DNA of 34,389 nucleotides, taken from contig JAPPNE010000138.1 in NCBI GenBank assembly GCA_028818775.1, positions 1-34,389 of the forward strand, written 5' to 3'. Below are positions 32,649 to 34,389 of the stretch, one piece after another. This stretch comes from Deltaproteobacteria bacterium (GTDB lineage: Bacteria > Desulfobacterota > Binatia > UBA9968 > JAJDTQ01). Both the position numbers and the translations under genes were made by a program. Position 1 is the stretch's first letter. The number at the start of each line of letters is the position of its first letter. Under the pieces are notes generated by a model that was not told the DNA's origin, searched no databases, and was given only the letters and a program-made list of their open reading frames with translations.

Positions 32649-32681
32649 TGCTCAAACCAAGACACTGCTGACGCTCCGAGT

Positions 32682-32714
32682 CGTCATTCCCGCGGAAGCG
32701 GGAATCCAGGGGTG
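32682..32714. repeat. dRS3-like 20-bp palindrome, copy 2 (inverted)
   Basis: Core ATTCCCGC-GGAA-GCGGGAAT (32686-32705). Reverse-complemented, the 33-nt block matches 24401-24433 with one mismatch, in the loop. It ends 10 nt before the ATG of the nitrilase-like gene, so its edge (GGGGTGG) almost touches the ribosome binding site and a transcript hairpin could influence translation. Confidence 0.85.
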
Positions 32715-32724
32715 GGGAGGCATC

Positions 32725-33774
32725 ATGAAACCCTATCGAGTGGCGTTGATTCAGCAACAGACACGCGTCATCGTCGAGCCCGGGGAGCGCAACGCGATCA
32801 TCGACGAGAACCTCGGGCGCATCTTCGAGCTGCTGGACTGGACCGCGTTGCGTCTGGGCGACGTGAAGCTGGCGGTGTTCTCGGAGTACGGCATCATCGG
32901 CCAGTACCGGCCGCGCTCGGTGGACGAGTGGCTCGCGCTGGCCGAGACCATCCCGGGCGACGTCACCGAGCAGATCGGGCGCAAGGCCCGGGAGCGCGGC
33001 TGCCACATCGTCGGCAACCTCTACGAACGCGACGACGACTGGCCCGGCCGCCTCTTCAACACGAGCTTCATCATCGACCCGGACGGCGACATCATCCTCA
33101 AGTACCGGAAGAACAACGGCCCCAACAATCTCAACACCACCTACACGGGGCCCGGCGACGTCTACACCGAGTACACGGAACGCTACGGCGAGGACGCCAT
33201 GTTCCCGGTGGCGGACACCGAGATCGGCCGGCTGGCGTGCCTCACCTGTACCGACGTGGTGTTCCCGGAGATGGCCCGCTGCCTGGCGCTGCGCGGCGCC
33301 GAGCTGCTGATCCATCCCACCGCCGAGCCCTATGCGCCCGAGGGCGAGGCCTGGGACGTGCTCCGGCGCGCCCGCGCCTACGAGAACCTGTGCTACTTCC
33401 TGTCGGTCAACTGCGGCGCCTTCGTGGGCTCCAACCGCCCCACCGGCGGCTACCGCGGCATGACCCAGCTCATCGACTACATGGGCCACGTGCAGTCGGC
33501 GGCCACCGCGCCCGGCGAGGCCGTGGTCACCGGCATGGTGGACATCGACAACCTGCGCTGGGAGCGCACGCGCATGGCCGATTCGGGCCACGTGTGGAAC
33601 TTCCTCATCGAGCTGCGCAGCGACATGTACGCGCCGGTCTACGCCAAGGCCAAGCGCTGGCCCAACGACGGCTGGCGCGACCGCATGCTGCAGGACACGG
33701 TGGAGACCCGCGCCGAGGCACGCAAGATCATCGAGCGACTGGTGGGGGAAGGGCGCCTGGTGAAGCCCGAATGA
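32725..33774 (+). CDS. Carbon-nitrogen hydrolase (nitrilase superfamily amidase)
   Basis: A 349-residue member of the nitrilase superfamily that hydrolyses carbon-nitrogen bonds. The Glu-Lys-Cys triad is Glu54 (VFSEYGIIG), Lys129 (LKYRKNN) and Cys175 (CLTCTDVVFPE), in correct order and spacing. YRAYENLCYFLSVNCGAF-type sequence (RARAYENLCYFLSVNCGAF) and GGYRGMTQLIDYMG follow as in aliphatic amidases and N-carbamoyl hydrolases. Start ATG has GGGGAGG about 6 nt upstream. Preceded by a dRS3-like repeat and followed by a long palindrome that overlaps the stop codon. Substrate unknown; it may work after the deacetylase-like enzyme. Confidence 0.92.
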   Translation: MKPYRVALIQQQTRVIVEPGERNAIIDENLGRIFELLDWTALRLGDVKLAVFSEYGIIGQYRPRSVDEWLALAETIPGDVTEQIGRKARERGCHIVGNLYERDDDWPGRLFNTSFIIDPDGDIILKYRKNNGPNNLNTTYTGPGDVYTEYTERYGEDAMFPVADTEIGRLACLTCTDVVFPEMARCLALRGAELLIHPTAEPYAPEGEAWDVLRRARAYENLCYFLSVNCGAFVGSNRPTGGYRGMTQLIDYMGHVQSAATAPGEAVVTGMVDIDNLRWERTRMADSGHVWNFLIELRSDMYAPVYAKAKRWPNDGWRDRMLQDTVETRAEARKIIERLVGEGRLVKPE

Positions 33775-33898
33775 TGGCGTCCTTCGACTTCGCTTCGCTA
33801 CGCCTGTCCTGAGCCTGTCGAAGGGCTCAGGACGAACGGGTAATGGCCCCTACAACCGTTCGTCCTGAGCGTAGCGAAGCGAAGTCGAAGGACGCCAT
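33774..33898. repeat. Mosaic intergenic palindrome, copy 3 (30-nt perfect arms)
   Basis: Arms 33774-33803 and 33869-33898 are a perfect 30-nt inverted repeat holding GGCGTCCTTCGACTTCGC. Inside, GTCCTGAGCC / GGCTCAGGAC (33806-33815 and 33824-33833) is a separate 10-bp stem, and CGTTCGTCCTGAGCG-type sequence repeats the family core. The left arm begins on the last base of the nitrilase stop codon. It separates the nitrilase gene from the flavoprotein gene. Confidence 0.9.
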
Positions 33899-33928
33899 TT
33901 CGAAGGACCCAGTGAAGGTGCCGCGGGA

Positions 33929-34389
33929 ATGAGCAAGGCCATCGTTTCTTCGCGCGAGACCGACGTGGCGGTGGTGGGCTACGGCGGCGCGGGCGCCACC
34001 GCCGCTATCACCGCCGCCGACCTCGGCGCCAAGGTGCTGATCGTGGAGAAGGCCGCTTCGGGCGGCGGCAACACCCGGCTTTCCGCCGGCTCGGTGCGCA
34101 CCTTCGGCGCCCTCGACCGCGCCGTGGAGCACATCACGTTCCTGTGCGGCGGCGCCACCGACCCGGAGGTCATCGAAACCCTGGTGCGCGAGAGCCACGA
34201 CAACGAGGCGTGGCTGCGCTCCCTCGGCGGCGAGGTGGCCGTCGACCCGCTCCAGGCCGCGCCGGCGAGCTATCCCGTCTACCCCACGGGCGCCGCCTCG
34301 CCCGAGCAGCCCGGCGCCGACGGCGTCGGCCCCCGGCTCCGGGTCAAGGGCGAGACCACCGCCAACGGCCGCGACCTGTGGGAGCTGCT
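33929..34389 (+). CDS. FAD-dependent oxidoreductase (fumarate reductase/FAD_binding_2 type), truncated by the window edge
   Basis: The first 153 codons of a flavoprotein. After an unstructured SKAIVSSRE, residues 11-42 form a Rossmann dinucleotide fold: TDVAVVGYGGAGATAA with GxGxxG at 17-22 and Glu40 (LIVEKA) for the FAD ribose. SGGGNTRLSAGS (44-55) matches the FAD-binding segment of fumarate reductase/3-ketosteroid dehydrogenase flavoproteins. The rest continues beyond the window. ATG at 33929 has AAGGTG about 8-9 nt upstream. It lies 154 nt after the nitrilase gene with a long palindrome between. Substrate not inferable. Confidence 0.85.
   Translation, partial: MSKAIVSSRETDVAVVGYGGAGATAAITAADLGAKVLIVEKAASGGGNTRLSAGSVRTFGALDRAVEHITFLCGGATDPEVIETLVRESHDNEAWLRSLGGEVAVDPLQAAPASYPVYPTGAASPEQPGADGVGPRLRVKGETTANGRDLWEL

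Overview
The window is a 34.4 kb piece of GC-rich bacterial chromosome (roughly two thirds GC in most genes) carrying almost only accessory and catabolic genes. No rRNA, tRNA or taxonomic marker gene was seen, so taxonomy is a guess. The mix of amidohydrolase_2, hydantoinase A/B, molybdenum hydroxylase, LigB dioxygenase, nitrilase and polysaccharide-deacetylase-like genes, a probable selenoprotein and many palindromic intergenic repeats suits an uncultivated Deltaproteobacteria/Tectomicrobia-like soil or marine lineage.

Layout. 0-6.1 kb: methyltransferase and amidase (minus), alpha/beta hydrolase plus DHA2-type MFS exporter (plus, 14 nt apart), RidA, and an SRAP/YedK DNA-protein crosslink protein (minus). 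6.2-13.4 kb: a defence and mobile-remnant island. It holds an overlapping DUF4160-DUF2442 pair behind a short ORF, a region with transposase-like debris, a zinc-ribbon protein, and a phosphorothioate-sensing SBD/HNH type IV restriction enzyme split by one in-frame TAA. It also holds an orphan ribbon-helix-helix protein and a lower-GC DNA methyltransferase/restriction endonuclease pair lying between an intact amidohydrolase and the last ~38 codons of a second one. 13.5-20.8 kb (all minus): molybdenum hydroxylase large subunit, AcuI/YhdH-type reductase, hydantoinase A and hydantoinase B. 21-24.3 kb (minus): Uup-type ABC-F protein, GYD protein, MhpC-like hydrolase. 24.5-27.6 kb (plus): an SDR / maleate-isomerase-like / LigB-type dioxygenase / cupin cluster. 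27.6-30.2 kb (minus): a GT22 (PIG-B/ALG9-like) membrane mannosyltransferase homologue and an EamA transporter. 30.5-31.7 kb: MsrA facing a TlpA-like redoxin. 31.7-34.4 kb (plus): polysaccharide-deacetylase-like protein, nitrilase-superfamily amidohydrolase, and the start of an FAD-dependent oxidoreductase.

The most striking observation is the TlpA-like redoxin at 31152-31682. Its reading frame is interrupted only by a TGA lying exactly at the first cysteine of the expected CxxC motif (WTYG-[TGA]-YNC). A hairpin with a small G-containing loop begins about 20 nt past the TGA. This is best read as a selenocysteine (UxxC) redoxin with a bacterial SECIS, next to a cysteine-type methionine sulfoxide reductase it might reduce.

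Other points: a mosaic family of ~115-125 bp intergenic palindromes at four sites, one of which doubles as a terminator; a dRS3-like 20-bp palindrome at two sites; a racemase/isomerase-family protein that has lost both catalytic cysteines; and a cluster of TTTGGTAC-like half-sites upstream of the EamA gene.
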